This document shows positions 1 to 9,700 of a DNA stretch of 64,000 bases, piece by piece (the first letter of the stretch is position 1; the number at the start of each line of letters is the position of its first letter). Both the position numbers and the translations under genes were made by a program. The notes beneath the pieces are model-generated. The model searched no databases, was not told the DNA's origin, and saw only the letters and a list, made by a program, of their open reading frames with translations. The stretch is taken from contig CAKUZL010000001.1 of assembly GCA_934718085.1 (NCBI GenBank), positions 186,001 through 250,000 on the forward strand, in the 5' to 3' direction. The DNA is from an uncultured Candidatus Melainabacteria bacterium (GTDB lineage Bacteria > Cyanobacteriota > Vampirovibrionia > Gastranaerophilales > Gastranaerophilaceae).

Positions 1-853
1 CGTGAGCCGAACCTCCGACGTTTTCGATTACGATTTTGTCTTTCAATTTTTTTATCGAATTCAGGTTTTCTTCGTTTGCAACGCCGTTTTTCAAATATTC
101 AGCGTACAAATCGATTCCGTCGTTTATTCGTTTCATAAATTCTTTGTTTATCAAAGAATCCGTTTCATCCGCGATTTTTATGTCGTAAAAACCTTTTTCT
201 TCGACTTCTTTGAAAATCGCTTTGATTTCGTCGACAAACTCTTTCGATTCTTCGGGCAGGTACTGACTTCCCTGTGAATTCAAGTCTTTTGTCGCATTTT
301 TGACGCTTATTCCGTGACTGGACGTAATGTATTCCGCGCCCGCCAAATCGAGCTTGAACGCCAAAAACGATGCCATCCAAATCGGCATGGTTTGTCCTTT
401 TGACGTAACGAGCGTTTCTATACCCGAAGCTGCCTGAACTCTTGCGATTAAGTCCAAAAACAGTTGCGAATTGTATCTGACTTCTCTTCCCGCAAGTTTC
501 AAAAGTTTTTTGCCCGGGTATTTTTTCAAAGCGTTCAAAGTTTTCGCTTTGGTCGCCAAAATTATCCCGATTACGTTTATCGGAAACCTTGTGTCGTGCG
601 GATAAAGAATGTTTTGAGGACCTCTTATTCCAGCGGTCGACACGGCTGCTTCCTTCGCGTAATTCTCGAGCCATCGGTTTAAATTCAGCCCTTCGGGGTT
701 TTTACGTTCGTCAAAAGGCAACAAATGCTCCCTTTTCAACCGAAACGTAAATTCTTTCGGGTTGTGAAAATCGGGAAGAAGAGGTTTCTTCACGTATTCC
801 GGGGTGTTGGCTTCCACGGATTTAAAAAGTTCTTTTTCCAAAATATTTTGCAT
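1..853 (-). CDS. Phosphoglucomutase/phosphomannomutase family protein (C-terminus beyond window)
   Basis: I translated this minus-strand frame by hand from the ATG at 853; 284 residues are visible and it runs off the window. Residues 74-78 read AGIRG, as in the (G/S)xxGxRG signature of domain I of alpha-D-phosphohexomutases, followed by a YPHDTR stretch. Residues 177-181 read TSSHG, where the family has the phosphoserine loop TASHNP; Ser179 is the expected phosphorylated residue. Family members interconvert hexose 1- and 6-phosphates, feeding glycogen or cell-wall sugar synthesis. The gene starts 4 nt after the ileS stop, with an AAAGGA ribosome binding site inside the ileS end, so the two are probably cotranscribed. 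The HGIS replacement of HNP makes substrate assignment uncertain. Confidence 0.72.
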   Translation of the reverse strand, partial: MQNILEKELFKSVEANTPEYVKKPLLPDFHNPKEFTFRLKREHLLPFDERKNPEGLNLNRWLENYAKEAAVSTAGIRGPQNILYPHDTRFPINVIGIILATKAKTLNALKKYPGKKLLKLAGREVRYNSQLFLDLIARVQAASGIETLVTSKGQTMPIWMASFLAFKLDLAGAEYITSSHGISVKNATKDLNSQGSQYLPEESKEFVDEIKAIFKEVEEKGFYDIKIADETDSLINKEFMKRINDGIDLYAEYLKNGVANEENLNSIKKLKDKIVIENVGGSAH

Positions 854-857
854 TTTT

Positions 858-3689
858 TTATCCTTTTACGGCTTCTACACAGTCGGGGCATATCGTTTCG
901 AACCCGGGTTCTGTCGACATTTCCGAGTATTTCCAACAACGTTCGCATTTTACGCCTTTTGCTCTGCCGACGTAAACTTTGTATCCGTTTTCGTTCAATT
1001 CGCCCAAAATTTCTTCGGGTTTGTCGTCGGATACGCTTGCCTGAGACGTAATAAATATGCTCTTCAGGTCGTTTTCGTATTTTTTTGCCGTGTCCGAATT
1101 TTCGCCCGAAACGACCACTCCGACTTCAAGCGAACTTCCGATGGTTTTTGCTGCCCTTAACGGCTCTATCGCTTTGGTTACGACTTCCCGAAGTTTCAAA
1201 ATTTCAGTGAAATCTTTTTCGATTTCGGCGTTCGAAAATTCGTCGTTTATTGTTATCCAATCGAGCAGAACTGCGCTTTCCGGCATTGTCGCCCTGATTG
1301 CTTCCGGAGTGTTTCTCAAAATGTCTTCCGCCTGGAACGGCATTACCGGCACCATAATTCTTATTAACGCCGAATATACTTCATACAATACCGTTTGGCA
1401 TGCCCGTCTCGACAACGATTTTTTGCCCGCCGTGTAAAGTCTGTCCTTCACGATGTCAAGGTAAAACGCGCTCAGGTCTCTTGCCGCAAAGTTTTGAAGC
1501 TGTTGGAAATATTTATAAAATTCGTACGCTTCAAACGCTTCGTCTACAGCTTTTTCGAATTCCGTGAGTTTATGCAGCGCAAACTTGTCGAGAGCCTGTA
1601 ATTCTTCGTATTTGACGTAATCGGATTTCGGATCGAAGTCAAAAAGGTTTCCGAGCAGAAATCTCATGGTGTTTCGGGTTTTTTTGAAAATTTCCGAAAG
1701 CTGTTTGATTATGTTGTCGCCGATTTTCGTATCGTTTCTGTAATCGACGGAAGCCGCCCACAGTCTTAAAATGTCGGCACCGTAGTTTTTGATTATGTCG
1801 TCCGGTCTGATGTAATTTCCGAGCGATTTCGACATTTTTCTTCCGTCTTCTCCGAACACGAATCCGTGCGTTAAAACGCTCTTGTAAGGTGCGGTTCCCT
1901 TAGTTGCAACCGATGTCAGCAACGATGATTGGAACCAGCCGCGGTGTTGGTCGGAACCTTCGAGGTAAAGGTCGACGGGTGTGCCGCAAAGTTCGTCTTT
2001 GCGGGCGTCTACGACAGCCCGGTGCGTAATTCCCGAGTCGAACCAAACATCCATGATGTCGGATTCTTTCGAAAAGTGAGTTCCTCCGCAAACAGGGCAT
2101 TTGAAGCCTTCGGGCAACAAATCTTTCGCTTCGCGTTTTACCCACGCGTCCGAACTTTCCGTTTCGAATATTTTTGCGACCGAATTTATCGTATCTTTTG
2201 TAACAATCGTGCTTTTGCACTCGTCGCAATAGAATACGGGTATCGGAACGCCCCATGCCCGTTGTCTTGAAATGCACCAGTCGCTTCGGTTTTCGACCAT
2301 GTTTGAAATTCGGGCTTCGCCGGATGCGGGAATCCATTTTACTTTTTTGATTTCTTCGAGGGCTTTATCCCTGAATTTGTCGACTTTTACGAACCATTGT
2401 TCGGTCGCTCTGTAGATTACGGGGTGTTTGCAGCGCCAACAGTGCGGGTAAGAGTGCGAAATTTCGCTGCGTCCCGTCAAAGCTCCGCATTTTTCGAGCT
2501 TTTCGATTACTATGTCGTTACCTTTGTAATAAGGATTTCCGACCAAATCTTCGTCGTCGAAGTCTTCCGATTTTTCCCAAACACCCTTCGAGTTTAACGG
2601 CGAAAGGGTTTTTATGTCGTATTTTCGGCAGACTTCCCAGTCTTCGAGACCATGCCCGGGCGCCGTGTGAACGCAGCCCGTTCCTGCTTCCGCGGTGACG
2701 TGATCGCCCGTAATTATTACGCTTCGACGATTATAGAGCGGGTGTTTCGTGTTCAAAAGTTCCAAATCTTTTCCGAGAACCGTTCCCAAAACCTTTATTT
2801 CCGAGCGTTCGCGGTTTATTCCCGCAAGATAAGCTCCGAGAAGTTCCGTTCCGACTACGTAATTTTCTCCGTCGAGTTCGAAAATCGTGTATTCAAATCT
2901 TGCATTGACCGAAATTGCAAGGTTTGAGGGGATTGTCCAGGGAGTCGTCGTCCAAATTACGGCGTATAAATTTTTGTCCGAAGAAATACCCGCCTTATTG
3001 TAAACTTTTGTTGCATCTTCGTTTTCAAACAAAAATCTTACGTAAATGCTTGTCGAGGTGACGTCGGCGTATTCGACTTCCGCTTCTGCGAGGGCTGTTT
3101 CGCATGATGCGCACCAGTAAACGGGTTTCAGCCCTTTTTCGATATATCCTTTTTCGTACATTTCTCCGAAAACTCTGACCTGTTCGGCTTCAAATTCGGG
3201 ATTAATCGTAAGATACGGGTGTTCCCAGTTTCCGAGGACACCGAGTCTTCTGAATTCTTTTTCCTGACCCTGTAGATTTTTTGCGGCGAATTCGCGGCAT
3301 TTTTGTCTGAGTTCCGCAGGAGTGAGCGCGGCCCGTCCGCCTTTGATTTTCTTGACGACCGCGTTTTCGATGGGCAGTCCGTGTCCGTCGTATCCGGGCA
3401 CGTACGGCGCATAAAATCCCTTTTGAGATTTATATTTAATCAAAATGTCTTTCAAAATCTTGTTTAATGCCGTTCCGACGTGGATTTTCTCCGAACTCAG
3501 GTACGGAGGTCCGTCGTGAAGAACAAAGGAATTGCTTTTATCTTTGCCTTCGAGGCTCTTTTTGTAAATCTCGTTTTCTTCCCAAAATTTTTGGGTCAAA
3601 GGTTCTTTATTTATGGCGTCCGCACGCATTGAAAGCGTTGTTTGCGGCAAATTTAACGTGCTTTTGTAGTCTTTTTTCGTTTCCTGCAT
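858..3689 (-). CDS. ileS: Isoleucyl-tRNA synthetase
   Basis: This 943-residue class Ia synthetase charges tRNA-Ile in the cytoplasm. The Rossmann domain opens with an LHDGPPY block. The HIGH signature appears as HVGT (about residue 72), followed by the conserved ALNKILKD. The CP1 editing domain carries TTTPWTIPSN near residue 250. GRKMSKSLGN is the intact KMSKS loop. The C-terminus has a CxxC(x14)CxxC zinc finger (CERC...CPDC), as in bacterial-type IleRS. Length is normal for the family. It heads a minus-strand operon with the downstream phosphohexomutase and is divergent from dapB, with 80 bp of A+T-rich promoter region between them. The HVGT variant is unusual for IleRS but is common in GluRS, so activity is still expected. 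Confidence 0.97.
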   Translation of the reverse strand: MQETKKDYKSTLNLPQTTLSMRADAINKEPLTQKFWEENEIYKKSLEGKDKSNSFVLHDGPPYLSSEKIHVGTALNKILKDILIKYKSQKGFYAPYVPGYDGHGLPIENAVVKKIKGGRAALTPAELRQKCREFAAKNLQGQEKEFRRLGVLGNWEHPYLTINPEFEAEQVRVFGEMYEKGYIEKGLKPVYWCASCETALAEAEVEYADVTSTSIYVRFLFENEDATKVYNKAGISSDKNLYAVIWTTTPWTIPSNLAISVNARFEYTIFELDGENYVVGTELLGAYLAGINRERSEIKVLGTVLGKDLELLNTKHPLYNRRSVIITGDHVTAEAGTGCVHTAPGHGLEDWEVCRKYDIKTLSPLNSKGVWEKSEDFDDEDLVGNPYYKGNDIVIEKLEKCGALTGRSEISHSYPHCWRCKHPVIYRATEQWFVKVDKFRDKALEEIKKVKWIPASGEARISNMVENRSDWCISRQRAWGVPIPVFYCDECKSTIVTKDTINSVAKIFETESSDAWVKREAKDLLPEGFKCPVCGGTHFSKESDIMDVWFDSGITHRAVVDARKDELCGTPVDLYLEGSDQHRGWFQSSLLTSVATKGTAPYKSVLTHGFVFGEDGRKMSKSLGNYIRPDDIIKNYGADILRLWAASVDYRNDTKIGDNIIKQLSEIFKKTRNTMRFLLGNLFDFDPKSDYVKYEELQALDKFALHKLTEFEKAVDEAFEAYEFYKYFQQLQNFAARDLSAFYLDIVKDRLYTAGKKSLSRRACQTVLYEVYSALIRIMVPVMPFQAEDILRNTPEAIRATMPESAVLLDWITINDEFSNAEIEKDFTEILKLREVVTKAIEPLRAAKTIGSSLEVGVVVSGENSDTAKKYENDLKSIFITSQASVSDDKPEEILGELNENGYKVYVGRAKGVKCERCWKYSEMSTEPGFETICPDCVEAVKG

Positions 3690-3769
3690 AATTTAACTCT
3701 TTTATTTTTTACTTTTTTCGGATAAAATCATTTTATAACAAAAATAATTATATAGCAAAGAGGTTTAAA

Positions 3770-4558
3770 ATGATAAAGGTTGCTGTAGCGGGAGTGCTCG
3801 GGAAAATGGGTTCCGAGGTCGTAAAAGCGGTCAATGACGACAAAAATGCCGTTCTGACAGGTGCCGTCGATATTAAGGAAATCGGCAAAGATTCCGGAAT
3901 TTTGGTTTTGAACGCCGAAAATAACGTCAAAATTGTCGACGATATTTCGAAATTCTCCGAAAACCCCGACGTCATCGTCGATTTTACTCAACCGTCGGCA
4001 ATCTTCGAAAATGCCGTAAAATATATTAAAAACGGGATTAAACCCGTTATCGGAACGACCGGCATGTCGTCCGAACAAATCAACGAACTTAAATCGCTTT
4101 CCGAAAAATATAACGTCGGATGCTTTATTGCTCCGAACTTCACGACCGGTGCGGTTTTGATGATGATGTTCGCTCAAACCGCGGCAAAATATTTCGACAA
4201 TGCCGAAATTATCGAATATCACCACAATCAAAAGAAAGACGCACCTTCGGGAACGGCACTCAAAACAGCCGAACTCATGGCTGCGGTTACCTCGAACGCC
4301 GCAACGGGAAATTGCCCCGAAACCGAACTTCTGAAAGGTTCCCGCGGCGGAATCGCTCCGTCGGATATTCACGTTCACTCGGTCAGAATGCCCGGCTATA
4401 TGGCGTCTCAAGAGGTGCTTTTCGGCTCGAAAGGTCAAATTCTTTCAATCAGGCACGATTCCGTCGACCGAGCATGCTACATGCCCGGCGTTTTGATGGC
4501 GATAAAATACGTTGTAGACACAAATAAGTTCGTTTACGGACTCGATAACATTTTGTAA
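3770..4558 (+). CDS. dapB: 4-hydroxy-tetrahydrodipicolinate reductase
   Basis: DapB performs the NAD(P)H-dependent reduction after DapA in the diaminopimelate/lysine pathway. The 262-residue protein has the N-terminal Rossmann motif GVLGKMG, the GTTGMS loop, and the substrate-binding catalytic block HHNQKKDAPSGTAL, in which HHxxKxDAPSGT is the family signature. A C-terminal VRMPGYMASQEVLFG stretch is also typical. The start at 3770 follows an AGAGG ribosome binding site. It is the first gene of a tight dapB-asd-dapA operon with gaps of 20 and 13 nt. Confidence 0.97.
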   Translation: MIKVAVAGVLGKMGSEVVKAVNDDKNAVLTGAVDIKEIGKDSGILVLNAENNVKIVDDISKFSENPDVIVDFTQPSAIFENAVKYIKNGIKPVIGTTGMSSEQINELKSLSEKYNVGCFIAPNFTTGAVLMMMFAQTAAKYFDNAEIIEYHHNQKKDAPSGTALKTAELMAAVTSNAATGNCPETELLKGSRGGIAPSDIHVHSVRMPGYMASQEVLFGSKGQILSIRHDSVDRACYMPGVLMAIKYVVDTNKFVYGLDNIL

Positions 4559-4578
4559 CATTAAGAAGGATTTTTATT

Positions 4579-5595
<1,017 letters not shown>

Positions 5596-5608
5596 AAAGG
5601 AGCTTGAA

Positions 5609-6499
5609 ATGGATTTAAGATATAGTGCGGGAGAAGTTGTTACGGCTATGATTACGCCGTTTGACGAAAATTTGAAAATTGATTATCATGCTCTCGAAAA
5701 ACTCGTCAATCACCTTATCGAAACAGGCTCGGATGCCGTTTTGATTGCGGGTACGACCGGAGAGTCTCCGACTTTGTCGTTCGAAGAAGAGCTCGAGCTT
5801 TTTAAATTCGTGAAAAAAGTCGCCGCGGGCAGAGTTAAACTCATCGCGGGCGCAGGTTCCAACTCAACGGAAACCGCCGTGAAAACCGCCCGCAATATGG
5901 AAGCTCTCGGCGCGGACGCGATTTTATCGGTCGTGCCTTATTACAACAAACCCTCTCAAGCGGGCATGATTGCTCATTTTTCGACTATCGCGGAGGCGGT
6001 AAATCTTCCGATTATTTTGTATAACATAAAAGGCAGAACCGGCGTGAACATGGAACCCGAAACGGTCGCTTTTTTGGCGAAAAAATACGAAAATATCGTA
6101 GCGATAAAACAAAGTAACCCCGATTTGGATTTGGTTACCGAAATGAAAAAACTTTGTCCCGAAGATTTTGCGATTTATTGCGGAGACGACTCTTTGACTC
6201 TTCCCATGCTCTCAATCGGTGCATTCGGCGTAATCAGCGTAGCTTCGCACGTTATCGGAAACGAAATCAAAAAAATGATTACGGAGTTTAAATCCGGAAA
6301 CGTCGGGCAGGCCCTTGAAATTCATCTTAAATATGCGGACGTTTTTAAGACATTGTTTATGTGTCCGAACCCCGTTCCTGTAAAAGAAGCCCTCTTTAAG
6401 CTCGGGATTTCGGGCAAAAAGGTAAGATTGCCTTTGGTAGAAATGAATGAAGATGAAAGAAGTGTTTTTTACAAAAAAATGAGTTCTTTTATCGGGTAG
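5609..6499 (+). CDS. dapA: 4-hydroxy-tetrahydrodipicolinate synthase
   Basis: DapA condenses pyruvate with aspartate semialdehyde, the first committed step of lysine/DAP synthesis. The 296-residue TIM-barrel protein has GTTGES near residue 48, the YYNKPSQ loop, the YNIKGRTG block with the relay tyrosine, and IKQSN, which carries the Schiff-base lysine. It has a strong AAGGAG ribosome binding site 7 nt before the ATG. It is the last gene of the dapB-asd-dapA operon; a weak hairpin about 130 nt downstream may end the transcript. Confidence 0.97.
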   Translation: MDLRYSAGEVVTAMITPFDENLKIDYHALEKLVNHLIETGSDAVLIAGTTGESPTLSFEEELELFKFVKKVAAGRVKLIAGAGSNSTETAVKTARNMEALGADAILSVVPYYNKPSQAGMIAHFSTIAEAVNLPIILYNIKGRTGVNMEPETVAFLAKKYENIVAIKQSNPDLDLVTEMKKLCPEDFAIYCGDDSLTLPMLSIGAFGVISVASHVIGNEIKKMITEFKSGNVGQALEIHLKYADVFKTLFMCPNPVPVKEALFKLGISGKKVRLPLVEMNEDERSVFYKKMSSFIG

Positions 6500-6506
6500 A
6501 GGCGGA

Positions 6507-6552
6507 TTTTTGTAAAGAATTGTAAAAATTATTGTAAAATTTTGTAAAGATT
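6507..6552 (-). promoter_or_regulatory. Array of four phased TTTACAAW boxes, two HLR1-like sites
   Basis: Read on the minus strand, this stretch is TTTACAAA-AT-TTTACAAT, then 4 nt, then TTTACAAT-TC-TTTACAAA. Each pair fits the cyanobacterial HLR1 consensus (G/T)TTACA(T/A)(T/A)-N2-(G/T)TTACA(T/A)(T/A), the target of the OmpR-family regulator RpaB. On the plus strand the TGTAAA cores start at 6511, 6521, 6533 and 6543, i.e. about one helical turn apart. The array lies between dapA and the giant adhesin, about 230 nt before the adhesin start. A function in controlling the adhesin is inferred; only the sequence pattern is seen. Confidence 0.55.
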
Positions 6553-6629
6553 TTGTCGTAAAAGCATGGCGAAATCTTTTTTTATCTCGTTTTTGTATAT
6601 ATAAAAAAAATACTCCGTATGGGGGAAAT

Positions 6630-6660
6630 ACCTCACAAATATTTACTTTTTGAGGTTTTT
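6630..6660 (+). terminator. Weak intrinsic terminator candidate after dapA
   Basis: A 6-bp stem (ACCTCA at 6630-6635 with TGAGGT at 6651-6656) is followed by a run of T. The 15-nt loop makes it weak. It would separate the dap operon from the adhesin. The remainder of 6500-6778 is A+T-rich and holds no credible reading frame. Confidence 0.35.
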
Positions 6661-6778
6661 CGGTGCGCTGTTTACAAAAAGCTTTAAAATAAGAAGCTTT
6701 GTTTTATTTCACTTTTTTTTTATTTGTAATAAAATTACAGGTAAGTGAATTAAGAAATAATATACGGAGCAGTAGAAT

Positions 6779-9700
6779 ATGAAACATAATAAGACTTTAC
6801 TTTTAGCCGCAATATGTGCATCTTCCGTGATGTTACCTTCGGATGCGGAACCCGTTACCGTTGATACGAGCGTAAACGCGGGATCTTCGTATACCGTTGA
6901 TTCGGTCGATGCATGGACCGCGGGTCTTGATAACAGGGGCGGTACCGTCCTTTTAAACGGTCAAAAACATACGACCGATGCGAGTGCGACATATAATCAA
7001 AATACTTCGTCTTCGGGGGCAAACAACCTGATTATTTACTCGGACGGAAGCCTTACGCTTACTTCGCCCGACAGTAAAGTAACTCAGGGTACCGTAACCT
7101 TGGGAAATCCCGACGGTTCGTCGTCGAAAGGTTCCGTATACTTCCATAACGGAACGTCAAATTCCGCAAACGTTTATACCGCCGATCAAAATTCCAACGT
7201 TTTTGAAATCGGTGACGGAACGACTGCTACGCAATTCACTTTTAAAGGCGGTTCCGTAAACTCGAGTACTTCTCTCAGAGTTCAAGATAATTCGACGCTG
7301 AACATCGACGCAACCGACAATACTTCGAGCGTATCGATGGCTTTGGGCGATTCTTCGACCGATCAATGGTCGGGTGACATAAATCTTTCGGGCGGAACAT
7401 TTAACCTGACTTCGGCCGTATTGAGTACTACGGCGTCCAAAACGACCCGCGCGTCGAGCGAATTCGTTCAAACCGGCGGAAATTTGACTTTGAACAACGT
7501 AGATTTGAGATTGACGAACGTAACGGGCGACGGCAGTAAGATTACATTGTCTGACGCGGCTTCGTCTTTAAAAATTGCTTCCGGAAGTTTGACTTTGAAC
7601 GAAGCTTCGACGATAAAAGAAGAAGCTTCGGTATCTTTGGACTCGTTGGCATCGACTTTGAATGTCGGCAAAGGTTCGGTTTCGCTTGATTCTTCCGATA
7701 CTTGGCACGGAACGATAAACAACACCGAGTCTGAAGGAACTCTCTTTATTAACGGTGCGATGAACAGAACGAGCGACGGAAACGTTGTCGGAAGTTTGAA
7801 TCAGACAAACGGAACGACCACCGTTGCGGGCTCGACGACGTTTGCTTTGGATAACGTAAAAGACAAGGTAACCGGCGGTAATTTCAATGTCGGAGCGACT
7901 TCTCAAACGGGTACCGTAAACGTATCCGCGGGTGTAATCGAAGATACCGCAAACGTTAATGTAAGAGCGGGCTCCACCTTGATTGTAAGCGGATCCTCGA
8001 CAATTGACGGTAACGTCACTTTGAATTCCGGCGACTCCTGGAACGGAAATGTTTCCGTCGGAGGGGGCACCGATCACGGAAGTTTGACGATTAAAGACAT
8101 GACGGGGTCTTCGTCTTTAACGACCGATGCTTCAAAAACATTTAACATGACCGGCGGAAATACCGTTTTGGATAACTCGAACGTCACCTTGAATACGGCT
8201 TCGAGCAAATTGTACGGCGGAACGTTGACTTTGTCGAACGGTTCAACCATGACCGTTGCAAACGGTGTTGCAAACAAATCTCAATTGTCGATGTCCGAAG
8301 GCAATACTTTTAACGTTATCGGAAAATCTTCGAATACGACGACTTACGAAGACGTATCTCTTTACGTTCCGGGCGGGAATTTGAATATCGGAGACGGAAC
8401 GAATAAGGCTCAACTTAACGCAAGCGGCGGCAGAATTTCCTCTAACGCGAACGTAGATATCGCTAAAAACGGAACTTTGTCGGTAAACGGCGCAACAGTG
8501 GTTTTGGACGGAACTGACACCTGGGACGGAAACGTTTCGATGGGTTCCGGAACTTTGAACGTAAGTTCGATGAATGTAGCAACCGACGCAAACAGGACAT
8601 ATTCTCAAACGGGCGGAATGCTTTCTCTGAGCAATTCTTCGGTGGCTCTTAATACTCCTTCGAGCACCGTTTCTGGCGATTCGATAATTAAAATTACTGA
8701 CGGTTCTTCGTTGGATATTAACAACGGTTCTTCCAATTCGGCAAACGTAGGCATGACCGGCGGAGAACTTAACGTCGGCGGCAGTGGAACTTACATGACG
8801 ATTAAGGATGTCGGAGAAACCACGTCGAACATTTCGGGCGGAACGTTAAGCGTTTCGGATACCGCGGTAGTAAAAACCGTCGATAATACAGTAATTTCGG
8901 GCGGAACATTGACCGCGTCGGATTCTTCGCGTTTGAATTTTGACGGAAATACCAAATTTACCGGCGGAACGGTTATAATGTCGGATAGTTCTAACCTTAT
9001 TTCGGAAGGTAATGCAACGTTGTCAGGCGGGAAGATTAATCTAAATAAAAATTCGACAATGAATGCCAACGAAAAAACCTTGTTGTCGGGCTCGACGATA
9101 AACATAAACGAAAATGCGTCAATGGTGTCATCCGGAGCGACAATAACGGGCGGTTCGATAAACGTGTCTTCGTCAGCGACTAATGCATTGAATTTGAAGA
9201 ATACGACAATGACCGCGGGAACAATAACCGTAACCGGTTCAAATGTTTCAGTGGCTAACGATTCCTCTTTGTCCGGCGGTTCATTGATATTGGAAAATAC
9301 CGAAACTTCAAATACGACATTGAATAATTCGGGTATGATTTCATACGGAACAACCGTTAAGTTGGGTACGGGAACAACAACAAACGTGAATAACGGCGGC
9401 ACATTGAGAATGAACAGTGCTCAAGGAGAGCTTGCGGGTGATGTTTGGAACGGAACAGTGAACGTAAAGAATGGCGGAACTTTTGAAACTACGTTTTCGT
9501 CGACTTATACGGGTAAGACAGGGACCTTAAATCAAACCGAAGCAGGAGCTTCAACGATAGTAAGTTCGGGTAATCTTGCGTTAAATAACGAGAACGATAA
9601 AATTACGGCAGGAACTTTAAAAATAGGTAAGGACGGAGCTTCCGGCTCTTTGGACATTTCAAAAGGGATTGTGGGTGCAACGGCGACCGTAGATATGAGT

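Noticed and set aside
165..674. 169-codon minus-strand frame in the first 0.7 kb
   Set aside because: It is a different frame of the same strand as the phosphohexomutase and is Arg/Gln-rich without motifs; the frame starting at 853 has the family signatures.
858..3689. ileS as a degraded pseudogene because of the altered HIGH motif
   Set aside because: The frame is intact over 943 residues and the KMSKS loop, editing motif and zinc finger are all preserved.
6505..6778. A riboswitch or RNA thermometer upstream of the adhesin
   Set aside because: Apart from the TTTACAAW boxes and one weak 6-bp hairpin, no stable or recognisable fold includes the start region.
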